64,000 nt of DNA from assembly GCF_013266735.1 (NCBI RefSeq), contig NZ_JABSNU010000005.1, positions 186,001 through 250,000 of the forward strand, read 5' to 3'. This document shows positions 27,891-36,076 of this stretch, piece after piece (positions within the stretch are counted from its first letter, which is position 1; every line of letters begins with the position of its first letter). The notes beneath the pieces were generated by a model. It had not been told where the DNA came from. It saw nothing but the letters and a program-made list of their open reading frames with translations, and did no database searches. The stretch is from Pedobacter foliorum (GTDB lineage: Bacteria > Bacteroidota > Bacteroidia > Sphingobacteriales > Sphingobacteriaceae). A program made the translations under genes and the position numbers.

Positions 27891-29699
27891 ATGAAAAAAT
27901 ATTTTGCAGTTTTATTATTGTTTTCTTGCTTTCAAGTAAGGGCTCAGGTAATTGATGTTACTAAATTTGGCGTAAACCCAAACACCTTTGCTGACGCTAC
28001 CGAAGGTGTAAAAAAAGCCATTAATGCCACCAAGGAGCAGCCAGAATCAGTATTGAATTTTCCGAAAGGGAGATATGATTTTTGGCCTGATAATGCCACC
28101 GAAACGTATTATTATATTTCGAACTCTTCTTCTGAGAAAGAATTTCCGGTAAAAAAACAAAGGGTTGGCTTGTTTCTAAAAGGATTAAAAAATATTACAA
28201 TAGAAGGCAACGGCTCAGTGTTTGTATTTCATGGGAAAATGGTTACCTGGGTTCTGGATAGCTGTGAAAATATAACAATTCAAAACCTGGCGATAAACTA
28301 CGAACGTCCGGGCATGTCTGAAATGACCATCAAAGAGTTAACACCAACAAGTGTTATAGCCAGTATACATCCCGATAGTAAATTCGCTATTATCAATAAC
28401 AGGTTAGAATGGTATGGCGAAAAATGGATGACGCGGAATTATCACGCGGTTTTGGTACGCCCTACAGAAGGTAGTTTGTTTTATAGCAAATGGGATCCTT
28501 TTTTAGCAAGTAAGGCCGAAAAAATTGATCCGCTTACGGTAAAGTTTACTGGTGATTTTTCAAAATTTAAAGCTCAGCCAAATGACGTATTAACCATTAG
28601 AGATCCTTATCGCGATTATGTTTGTGCGTTCAACAATCGGTCTAAAAATATTAAGTTACATAACCTGAAGATGTACTCGCTTCATGGATTGGGAATTGTT
28701 TCGCAATTTTCCGAAAACTTAAACTTTGATAGTGTTTTTGTGGAGCCTGAAAAAGGAAGTGGTCGTGTAATCGCCTCATCAGCTGATGGGATGCATTTTT
28801 CTGGCTGTAAAGGGCAAATCACCATTAATAATTGTCGCTTTAATGGTTTGCATGATGATCCTGTAAATGTTCACGGTACACATCTTATAGTAAGTGAAAT
28901 TGTATCGGCAACTTCTCTGAAATTAAAATTTATGCATCATCAAACTTATGGTTTTGAAGCATTTATTTCCGGAGATACTGTGGCTTATCTTCACGCTTCT
29001 TCCTTACAGATTTTTGCGCAGGGTGTAGTTAAAACTGCGAAATTAATTTCGGAAAGGGAGATGTTGGTAGAAATGCAAAAGCCTTTTACTGCTGAGTTAA
29101 AAGTTGGAGATGCACTTGAAAACATAACATGGACACCATCGGTGGTTATCAAAAATTCACTGTTTGCAGGCACCATATCCCGTGGTAATTTAATTACTAC
29201 CCGCCGTAAGGTGGTCATAGAAAACAATATATATTACCGTACGGGAATGCATGCTATTTTAATCGAAAACGATGCCTCTGGATGGTACGAATCCGGACCG
29301 GTTACTGATGTCACGATCCGAAGTAATCAGTTTATAGAATGCGGGCACAATTCATCACCAAATAATTATGTAATTAGTATTAATCCTCAAAACCATCAAT
29401 TGGTGCCAAATTACTATGTTCATAAAAATATTCGCATAGCGGATAATGTATTTAAGGTTTATGATTATCCCATATTATCTGCAAGAAGTACTGATGGATT
29501 GACATTTATTAATAATAAGATTATTCAAACTAATTTTTTGAAGGTAGGTGAAAAAAGACCTGCTATTTTATTGACTGGGAACACAAAAGTTAATATTAAC
29601 GGCAATGACTTCGGATCTGAAGAATTACCTGTGGTTAGTTTACTGAATATGCAAAAGACAGATATACGATCTGATATGAAATTTGACTTAAAGCATTAA
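27891..29699 (+). CDS. GH110-type alpha-1,3-galactosidase
   Basis: This 602-residue secreted parallel beta-helix protein has a signal ending near VRAQ (19). It shows the GH110 hallmark run from about 260: MYSLHGLGIVSQFSENLNF, then SADGMHFSGCKG, then LHDDPVNVHGTHL. The Asp322-Asp323 pair in HDDP sits where catalytic acids of this family are found. GH110 enzymes are inverting exo-alpha-1,3-galactosidases known from the Bacteroides GlaA/GlaB group, acting on blood-group B or on linear alpha-1,3-Gal ends. The gene lies 1 bp after the GH35 gene and 43 bp before the alpha-galactosidase gene, so the three are one transcription unit. Whether fucosylated or linear substrates are preferred cannot be decided by eye. 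Confidence 0.85.
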   Translation: MKKYFAVLLLFSCFQVRAQVIDVTKFGVNPNTFADATEGVKKAINATKEQPESVLNFPKGRYDFWPDNATETYYYISNSSSEKEFPVKKQRVGLFLKGLKNITIEGNGSVFVFHGKMVTWVLDSCENITIQNLAINYERPGMSEMTIKELTPTSVIASIHPDSKFAIINNRLEWYGEKWMTRNYHAVLVRPTEGSLFYSKWDPFLASKAEKIDPLTVKFTGDFSKFKAQPNDVLTIRDPYRDYVCAFNNRSKNIKLHNLKMYSLHGLGIVSQFSENLNFDSVFVEPEKGSGRVIASSADGMHFSGCKGQITINNCRFNGLHDDPVNVHGTHLIVSEIVSATSLKLKFMHHQTYGFEAFISGDTVAYLHASSLQIFAQGVVKTAKLISEREMLVEMQKPFTAELKVGDALENITWTPSVVIKNSLFAGTISRGNLITTRRKVVIENNIYYRTGMHAILIENDASGWYESGPVTDVTIRSNQFIECGHNSSPNNYVISINPQNHQLVPNYYVHKNIRIADNVFKVYDYPILSARSTDGLTFINNKIIQTNFLKVGEKRPAILLTGNTKVNINGNDFGSEELPVVSLLNMQKTDIRSDMKFDLKH

Positions 29700-29742
29700 C
29701 AATATATCTGTATGAAAATAACAGATTTAAGAAAAAAATAAC

Positions 29743-31998
29743 ATGAAAAAAAACATCCTGTATTCCTGTATACTTATACTAGCAATACAATTACTTTTGC
29801 CAAAATCCGGTTTTGGACAACCGTTTAAAAATCTACAAGAGCCGCCAGGCGGCCCTGAAAATTCATCTGCTAAAGTAAGACTTAGTAATGATGGCAAAAA
29901 CATGAGTTTGATTTATAATGGCATTGAAATTTTTGCAGCACAGTTTAATGAAAAGGTTAAGGTAACAACAACCTCAAGTGGAAATGGTGCCATTACCCAA
30001 AAAATAACAATTCAATTAAATAAAAGAAATGGGTTTAAAGCAAAGGTTAATGGAAGTGGCGAAGCACTTGCAGCCGAAACAGGCGGTAAGGCTCAGCGAG
30101 CTTTTGCAATCATAAGAACTTCGCATGGGTTAAGTAACAATTTGAGAAACAATGCTATCTATGATCGTAACCTCGACTGGATGTTGCAGGCTTCGGAGGG
30201 TACCGGTATCAAATCAAGAAAAATTGCGGAGCGACTGACCAGCTTTGAACTTACGTTCAAAAATAATCGAGAGGAAATTATATTTTATCCCAAATATTAT
30301 CAAAAGCATAAAAACCTACCTTACTATCAACCTTGGAATTATAAGGTTTATAAAGAATCGATTACTGGTTGGTCTTCCTGGTGGGCATACTTCAGAGAAT
30401 TTACAGAAAAAGACCAGAACAAAATATTGGAGGTTTGGCAGAAAAAGCACTTTGCTGACTACGGATACCGCTTTATTCAGATTGATGATGTTTACCAGGG
30501 TGAGAACGACAAAGGACGAGGAAATAGTGAAATGGCAAATAGTTATTATGGCGGTCGCCCAACAACATGGCTAGATTGGAAGAAAGATCTATTTCCTGGA
30601 GGAATTGCCAATTATGTTAACAGTATTAATGCTGCTGGTTTCAAATCTGCTATTTGGATGGGTTGTTTTTTCTCTGATAAAAAAACAGCAAATGAACATC
30701 CCGATTGGTTTGTAACAGATAAAAATGGAAAACCTGTAGAAACTCCATGGGTTAGTTACACTATGGATGCAACCAATCCTGAGGTGGTCGAAGCACTTAT
30801 TCGTCCAACTTTTAAGGGGTTGAAAAATGCAGGGTTAGAATATGTAAAAATAGATCAACTTCGCCATTTTCTTTATGATTGTCTGAATAATAATTTAGAT
30901 TGGTGTAAACGGAAAGGGGTTACACCTGATCAAGTGGTTAGAGCTTATCTTCAAATTGCGCGTGAAGAGTTGGGGGATAAAGCTTTTATTCTTGCCTGTT
31001 GGGGCACACTTCCTGAATCAATAGGTTTGGTGGATGCCTGTCGTATAGGTGGTGATGGTTTTGGACCAGTAACAATGCAGCAGTATAACTCATGGAATGG
31101 TATCGTTTGGCGTAATGACCCTGATCATTGTGACATACTCCCTCGAAAAGCAGGCCAGGGTACTGGCAACATTACAGAAACAAAAGACATAAAAGCAATT
31201 CGTAATGAGTCTATAATTAGGCCGGCATTAGCTTCGATAGCTGGCGCCATGCTGTTACTTAGTGATAAACCAGAAGTATATGAAAATGAAAATAATCTTA
31301 TTGGACTCCGTCGTTCCTCACCTGTTTTGTTCTCTGTTCCTGGTCAGTTGTATGATTTCGATGCCTCAAAAACAGATTGGTTAAAAAGTCACCAAAGAAC
31401 CGAAATTGTCTCGGGGAAAAGCCCTGCACCGGTTGATGGAGATCAGTTTGGAAATGTTTGTCCTTATTGGCTTAACGAATTCAATACTGATATTGAAAGT
31501 TGGAATGTTTTTCATATTCTTAATTGGTCGGAAAAGGATAATACCGGAACTCATGCAAAGGGAGTAGCTTTCAAAGATTTGGGACTTGATTCATCGAAAG
31601 AATATCTTGTTTATGAGTTTTGGAGCGACAAATTTTTAGGTGTTTTGAAAAATCAAATTCAGGCGGAAGGTTTGGCTCCTTATGGTTTGCAATCTTTTGC
31701 AATTCGAGAAAAATTGAAACATCCACAGCTGGTTTCTACCAACAGGCATTTATCTCAGGGAGCAGTGGAAATTGAAATGATGTTATGGGATTCAAACAGT
31801 ATCAAAGGTCGCAGTCGCATGATCGTAAATGACAAGTATGTGATGAGCTTTTATGTGCCGGATGGCTACAAATTTAAAATGGCGCTAGTTGATGGGAAAC
31901 CCGCAGCTGTTGAGAAAAATGGCAATTTATTAAAGGTAAATTATACACCCTCACAGACTGCTTCTCTGAGTTGGGAAATCAATTTTGAGAAATCCTAG
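29743..31998 (+). CDS. Secreted alpha-galactosidase of clan GH-D (GH36/GH27-like)
   Basis: This 751-residue protein has a signal peptide (about 1-26). The N-terminal part (40-200) is beta-rich and a TIM barrel follows at about 205-560. Clan GH-D landmarks are visible: YRFIQIDDVYQ, the nucleophile Asp371 in YVKIDQLRHF, and the acid/base Asp438 in ACRIGGDGFGP. The C-terminal part is a beta domain. It should remove terminal alpha-galactose, most often alpha-1,6 in this clan, complementing the GH110 alpha-1,3 enzyme. It is the last gene of the PUL. Its length is near that of GH36 proteins (about 720 aa) and well above GH27 (about 400-600). Confidence 0.82.
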   Translation: MKKNILYSCILILAIQLLLPKSGFGQPFKNLQEPPGGPENSSAKVRLSNDGKNMSLIYNGIEIFAAQFNEKVKVTTTSSGNGAITQKITIQLNKRNGFKAKVNGSGEALAAETGGKAQRAFAIIRTSHGLSNNLRNNAIYDRNLDWMLQASEGTGIKSRKIAERLTSFELTFKNNREEIIFYPKYYQKHKNLPYYQPWNYKVYKESITGWSSWWAYFREFTEKDQNKILEVWQKKHFADYGYRFIQIDDVYQGENDKGRGNSEMANSYYGGRPTTWLDWKKDLFPGGIANYVNSINAAGFKSAIWMGCFFSDKKTANEHPDWFVTDKNGKPVETPWVSYTMDATNPEVVEALIRPTFKGLKNAGLEYVKIDQLRHFLYDCLNNNLDWCKRKGVTPDQVVRAYLQIAREELGDKAFILACWGTLPESIGLVDACRIGGDGFGPVTMQQYNSWNGIVWRNDPDHCDILPRKAGQGTGNITETKDIKAIRNESIIRPALASIAGAMLLLSDKPEVYENENNLIGLRRSSPVLFSVPGQLYDFDASKTDWLKSHQRTEIVSGKSPAPVDGDQFGNVCPYWLNEFNTDIESWNVFHILNWSEKDNTGTHAKGVAFKDLGLDSSKEYLVYEFWSDKFLGVLKNQIQAEGLAPYGLQSFAIREKLKHPQLVSTNRHLSQGAVEIEMMLWDSNSIKGRSRMIVNDKYVMSFYVPDGYKFKMALVDGKPAAVEKNGNLLKVNYTPSQTASLSWEINFEKS

Positions 31999-32133
31999 AC
32001 AAAGCAACTCCATTGATGAATGTAGTATGATTTACCTTTACTGCAGTTTAGAGATTGGTTGCTACTATTCAATAAGTGTAGTGTTTAGTTCAAATGATTT
32101 CAGGTTAAATTGACTCTATTAAATATTGTAATC

Positions 32134-32313
32134 ATGATTGATACAAAATTGTACTATAGTCAAACTGAGGCTTGTAATATTAAGGGGATTTCTTTAAAGA
32201 AATTTAAGAGCATAATTGAAAATAATAAACTAGCTGTTTATAAAAGTCCTGGAAGTGCAAATATTTATGTTAAAAAAATAGATTTTCTCAATGCAGTACT
32301 TAGAGGGGCTTGA
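32134..32313 (+). CDS. 59-residue helix-turn-helix DNA-binding protein (excisionase-like)
   Basis: From ATG 32134 (preferred over TTG 32110) the product is MIDTKLYYSQTEACNIKGIS followed by LKKFKSIIENNKLAVY and IYVKKIDFLNAVLRG. The order of a short beta-start, helix, turn, helix and wing matches the HTH_17/excisionase fold. It stands alone between the PUL end and the RbsD-like gene, and no integrase is near. It may be a small local regulator, possibly of the inverted-repeat promoter 54 bp downstream. Family membership is moderate. Confidence 0.6.
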   Translation: MIDTKLYYSQTEACNIKGISLKKFKSIIENNKLAVYKSPGSANIYVKKIDFLNAVLRGA

Positions 32314-32366
32314 GGAGGGTTAGGAAACTTTTTATTTAATTTTATCATAGTATTAAGTGATTTTGG

Positions 32367-32449
32367 CATATTAGAAATTCTATCGTGTAAAGTGTATACC
32401 TTGTAAGAGGTTCAATTAAATCTTTTTCATAAATAGAATTTCTAATATG
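32367..32449. promoter_or_regulatory. 16-bp inverted repeat flanking the leader of the RbsD-like gene
   Basis: The arms CATATTAGAAATTCTA (32367-32382) and TAGAATTTCTAATATG (32434-32449) are perfect reverse complements 51 bp apart. The right arm contains the first ATG of the gene (32447). Each arm holds the inner near-palindrome TTAGAAATTCTA or TAGAATTTCTAA. They may be two operator sites that allow looping, or arms of an RNA hairpin that hides the start codon. Confidence 0.6.
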
Positions 32450-33037
32450 AGTAAATCGGTTAAGATGTTTAAAAAACTACTAATAGTTTTGGTATTCGGT
32501 AGTACAATAATTCTGTCTGGCTGCCAGAATTATAGCATTAAAACAACTGAAAATCTTGCGCAAGGTTGGAAAGAACAGCTTAATCAGAAATTACCATTAC
32601 TTGGACATAGGAATTGGATTCTAGTTGTGGATAAAGCATTCCCGGAGCAAAATGCACCAGGAATGGATTATATTTATGTTAACGAGAGCTTGTTGCCTGT
32701 ATTAAAGGAGGTGTTAACACAAGTGAATTCCTCTGCTCACGTTAAACCTATTGTCTATCAGGATAAAGAACTAGGCTTTATTACAGAAAGCCAGGCTAAA
32801 GGAGTGAAGGAGTTTGTTTTGGGAGCCAAAACAATTTTCGGTACTCAAAAAGTTGAGACCATGCCTCACGATTCTGTATTTAAAAAGCTTGATACTGAAT
32901 CAAAGTTGTTTAAAGTTCTGGTTATTAAAACAAATGAAACAATTCCTTACACCTCTGTTTTCTTACAGCTAGATTGTGCTTACTGGAATGGTGATAAAGA
33001 AAAAGCATTGCGTGATGCCATTAAGGCTGGTAATTAA
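32447..33037 (+). CDS. RbsD/FucU-like domain lipoprotein (possible extracytoplasmic sugar mutarotase)
   Basis: This 196-residue protein has a lipoprotein signal with lipobox LSGC (Cys26). The start may be ATG 32447 or 32465; the later one leaves the inverted repeat outside the coding part. After the anchor comes LPLLGHRNWILVVDKAFPEQ, which resembles the GH...VVxDAxxP core of RbsD/FucU sugar mutarotases, where the His of the GH pair is catalytic. Spaced acidic and Val-rich segments (PVLKEVLTQVN, VKPIVYQDKELGF) also fit. Known RbsD and FucU are cytoplasmic, so a lipid-anchored version is unusual. It meets the convergent antiporter gene with a 4-bp overlap. Sugar and activity are unproven. Confidence 0.65.
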   Translation: MSKSVKMFKKLLIVLVFGSTIILSGCQNYSIKTTENLAQGWKEQLNQKLPLLGHRNWILVVDKAFPEQNAPGMDYIYVNESLLPVLKEVLTQVNSSAHVKPIVYQDKELGFITESQAKGVKEFVLGAKTIFGTQKVETMPHDSVFKKLDTESKLFKVLVIKTNETIPYTSVFLQLDCAYWNGDKEKALRDAIKAGN

Positions 33038-34116
33038 GGGGCTATAATAGTGAAAAGATAAACCATAAATATAACTATTAGTACTATTCCTTGTAATATA
33101 TTGGTGCGGCCGGTTGCCAGTGAAAGCATAATTGTAAACTGTGCCAGTAGTAATAGTACTGTAGCCTTCATGTCGATACCCAATGTAATTGTCATCCCTG
33201 TTACCATAGATACGATTGCTACCGCTGGAATGGTTAGGCCAATACTAGCCAAGGCAGATCCTAAAGCCAGATTTAGGCTAGTTTGCAAACGGTTCTTTCT
33301 GGCCGCTCGATATGCTGCGAGCCCTTCGGGCAATAATACAACAGCAGCAATAATTACCCCAACTAATGATTTTGGCGCGCCAAAATTAACTACCGCATTT
33401 TCTATATCAGGTGCCAGGGCTTTTGCCAGGAGAACTACAATCCCTAAACATAAAAGCAATAAAAATGTACTCAGTAAGGCAACTTTATTAGTTGGTGGTT
33501 CGGCGTGGACTTCCTCATTGCCATCAGCATCAGGAGGTAAAAAGAAATCGCGGTGTCTGATGGTTTGAACCATTACAAAAGCACCATATAACACCAAACA
33601 TACCACAGCTACAAAGATGAGTTGGGTAGGGGTGTATTCGGGGCCTGCTTTACTTGTTGTGTAATTTGGAAGGATCAGTGTAAGTACTAATATTGCAGTG
33701 AGGGTAACCACAGCTGCACTTACTCCCGGTAAACTGAAAACCTGTTCTTTGAATTTTGCACCTCCTACTAGTAGGCACAAACCAATAATTCCGGTTAAAA
33801 TGATCATCACAGCAGCCAAAACGGTGTCTCTGGCAAGAGCGGCGGTATCTGGACCACCGGTTAGCATTAAAGAAACAATTAGCGCTACTTCAATTACGGT
33901 AATGGCAAGTGCCAATAGCAAAGTTCCAAATGGCTCCCCAACACGATGAGCAACAACTTCGGCATGATGTACTGCAGCGAGTACAGCTGCAACAAGTACA
34001 GCCGCCAGAAAAAATGTATAAAAAACTCCGAGATCTAGTGAATTGGCAAAATATGCTAGCCAGGCTACGATTGGGGATAGAATGGTCCATAAGGGTACTG
34101 GTAATTTTTTAATCAT
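33034..34116 (-). CDS. chaA: Calcium/sodium:proton antiporter of the ChaA type
   Basis: This 360-residue inner-membrane protein has about 11 hydrophobic helices and the two inverted alpha-repeats of the CAX/ChaA family. The first is near 80-100, GEPFGTLLLALAITVIEVAL, with the key Glu. The second is near 258-300, VVLLPEGLAAYRA and LGSALASIGLTIP. The length is close to E. coli ChaA (366 aa). It exports Ca2+ or Na+ against protons and helps at alkaline pH. A hydrophilic loop with DADGNEEVHAEPP (about 195-210) divides the halves. It stands alone between unrelated genes. Confidence 0.9.
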   Translation of the reverse strand: MIKKLPVPLWTILSPIVAWLAYFANSLDLGVFYTFFLAAVLVAAVLAAVHHAEVVAHRVGEPFGTLLLALAITVIEVALIVSLMLTGGPDTAALARDTVLAAVMIILTGIIGLCLLVGGAKFKEQVFSLPGVSAAVVTLTAILVLTLILPNYTTSKAGPEYTPTQLIFVAVVCLVLYGAFVMVQTIRHRDFFLPPDADGNEEVHAEPPTNKVALLSTFLLLLCLGIVVLLAKALAPDIENAVVNFGAPKSLVGVIIAAVVLLPEGLAAYRAARKNRLQTSLNLALGSALASIGLTIPAVAIVSMVTGMTITLGIDMKATVLLLLAQFTIMLSLATGRTNILQGIVLIVIFMVYLFTIIAP

Positions 34117-34237
34117 TAATTCGGGATTAAATAAGAATTATACTGAAAACAATAAAAACAATATCGTGTTTCAGAAAAAGTACATGTTTTAGCCGATAAA
34201 ACCAAATTATCAGGTATAAACACATCTATTAAGGGTG

Positions 34238-34993
34238 CTAAGAGGCCTTGGATTCTATAAATTTGACCCAATCAATAGACTTCAAACTGATCACTAATTT
34301 TATATGACTATTTTCAATTTCTTCAATAAAATCATGTAACCTTTTAAAAAAGTGTCTTTTAAAAAGGTGCTTCATTTCCGGTTCATTAAAGTCATCAATA
34401 AAGATAACTAGTGTCGAGTTTGAATGTTTACAGTAGCTATCTACATATTTAATTAAATCATTAGACTGTTCAATACCTAATTCATTTTTGATACAGGATG
34501 ATATGTTTAGTACCCCAAAGTCATCGCATAAAAAGCGGTGTGCATTTAGAAACAATAATGAACTGAATTTGTGAGCCGGATCAGATAACAAACGCTCGGC
34601 AAGTTGAGCAAAGAGAATGGTTTTTTCATTTTCATCCTGCGACATAAAACAAGTGAAATTGTGAGCACTGCTTAAGAAAGAATCAAAATGTTTCTCAGAA
34701 AATTTCCTGCTGAGAGTGTTTTTTTCTATTGAGGTTTCCCTGTGGTTGGACTTTATTTGCTTTCTTATTTCATCTTTGAAGTCTGCTAACAGTGTTAATG
34801 TATACTGTGAGAAATTGTGTTTTACACTAGCGAATCCGAATACACGCTTGACAGTTGTTTCGCTGATATTTTTGTTGGTTAAATTTTTTATCTCATTTGC
34901 AATAAACTTACAGTGAGAGGGGTTAAGCGTATTGATGCCGAATTTATGTAGTAACAAGGATTTTAATTCATCTAATATGATGGCTCTTTCCAT
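34238..34993 (-). CDS. Uncharacterised protein, 251 aa
   Basis: I do not recognise a characterised family. The N-terminal about 70 residues (MERAIILDELKSLLLHKFGI, then NISETTVKRVFGFASVKHNF) look helical and resemble N-terminal segments seen in other Bacteroidota proteins, perhaps for DNA binding. The rest is mixed alpha/beta and contains LVIFIDDFNEP near 204-214, which looks like a Walker B strand, but no P-loop is present, so an ATPase call is not supported. There is no signal peptide or membrane helix. It lies between chaA and an AraC gene on the same strand with gaps over 80 bp, so it is probably a single gene. Confidence 0.6.
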   Translation of the reverse strand: MERAIILDELKSLLLHKFGINTLNPSHCKFIANEIKNLTNKNISETTVKRVFGFASVKHNFSQYTLTLLADFKDEIRKQIKSNHRETSIEKNTLSRKFSEKHFDSFLSSAHNFTCFMSQDENEKTILFAQLAERLLSDPAHKFSSLLFLNAHRFLCDDFGVLNISSCIKNELGIEQSNDLIKYVDSYCKHSNSTLVIFIDDFNEPEMKHLFKRHFFKRLHDFIEEIENSHIKLVISLKSIDWVKFIESKAS

Positions 34994-35076
34994 AACGTAC
35001 TTGTTTGCTTTTATTATGCGGCCGCAAAAATAAGTATCTGATTTCCTTTAAAATAGTAAAAGTGTAACCATCATTT

Positions 35077-35907
35077 TTATATAAATAGCCAACTCACTAA
35101 TCCATCATTTAGGGGGCTTACCTTTTTAAAATATGTTTTTGGTGTAAGTCCTGTTATTGACTTGAAATCTTTGATGAGGTGGGAGTGATCAAAGAAATCG
35201 ACTTTATGTGCAATATCACAAAGTTTAAATTTTTCGTTAAACTTTATATGCTCTTTAATGATCTGTCTAAAACGGATCAATTTCCTCATCTCAGCCGGAC
35301 TTTTTCCTATATGAATTTCGAAATGCTTGTATAGCGTTTTTCTGCTGATTTTATATTTGGCTGCAATATCCTTTATGGTATAGTTGCAATCTGCATTGAG
35401 CATATCTGCTAATACCTCATGCAGAAAAGGGTGATTGAATTTTCTATGTTTAGTAATAAGATAATCCTCTAGTTGTTTAATTTTTTCAGTTGATGAGTTT
35501 AAAGATAGAATTTCGGCCATCACCGGATGGAAATCTATATAAGGGTTGAAAAAAGAAAAATAAATGTCAGTGTATGTGTTCAGATCTTTATCCAGAAATG
35601 CATTTAAACCCAATGGCTTAAAGCTGATTGTAATTTCATTAAGGTAGCCTGGGATACTTACTTCAATAGGTTTACTGTAATTACAAATTAATGTGGAAAG
35701 CACTGTAAGTTTGCGGTTTCTCTTTACGGTGACTTTATTTTTTTCAAATATAAATCTTGGGTTATGGTTAATAGAAACAATGGAGTTGATTTGAGGAAAA
35801 GTATAATAAGAGACGTTTTCTGAAAGGTCATTCTTATTGATCAAGTAGAAGTAATCAATGTACTTTTTAAGTAGTTCAGATTGAGGCTTGAAAAATAGTA
35901 CTTCCAT
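35077..35907 (-). CDS. AraC-family transcriptional regulator
   Basis: This 276-residue protein has an N-terminal sensor region (about 1-150) that resembles the DUF6597-type domain of Bacteroidota AraC proteins. The C-terminal AraC DNA-binding domain is at about 175-265. The two HTH units include IKDIAAKYKISRKTLYKHFE and LCDIAHKVDFFDHSHLIKDF, then the closing SITGLTPKTYFKK. It is divergent from the GH95-like gene across 169 bp and next to the second susCD pair, which lacks an STN domain. It is therefore the best visible candidate to control this second carbohydrate locus. The ligand is unknown. Confidence 0.9.
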   Translation of the reverse strand: MEVLFFKPQSELLKKYIDYFYLINKNDLSENVSYYTFPQINSIVSINHNPRFIFEKNKVTVKRNRKLTVLSTLICNYSKPIEVSIPGYLNEITISFKPLGLNAFLDKDLNTYTDIYFSFFNPYIDFHPVMAEILSLNSSTEKIKQLEDYLITKHRKFNHPFLHEVLADMLNADCNYTIKDIAAKYKISRKTLYKHFEIHIGKSPAEMRKLIRFRQIIKEHIKFNEKFKLCDIAHKVDFFDHSHLIKDFKSITGLTPKTYFKKVSPLNDGLVSWLFI

Positions 35908-36076
35908 TGAAATATATTTGATATATAAAAATAGAATAATTCATGCTTTTACTGAATTCTCTATTGAATTTCTGGTGATTAGCGAAGATATTGTATGCTA
36001 GTAATTTCATGCCCTTATGAGAAGGTTTTTGGCATCAGAAATGGATAAAATTTGTAATACTTCTAAACTACACAAA

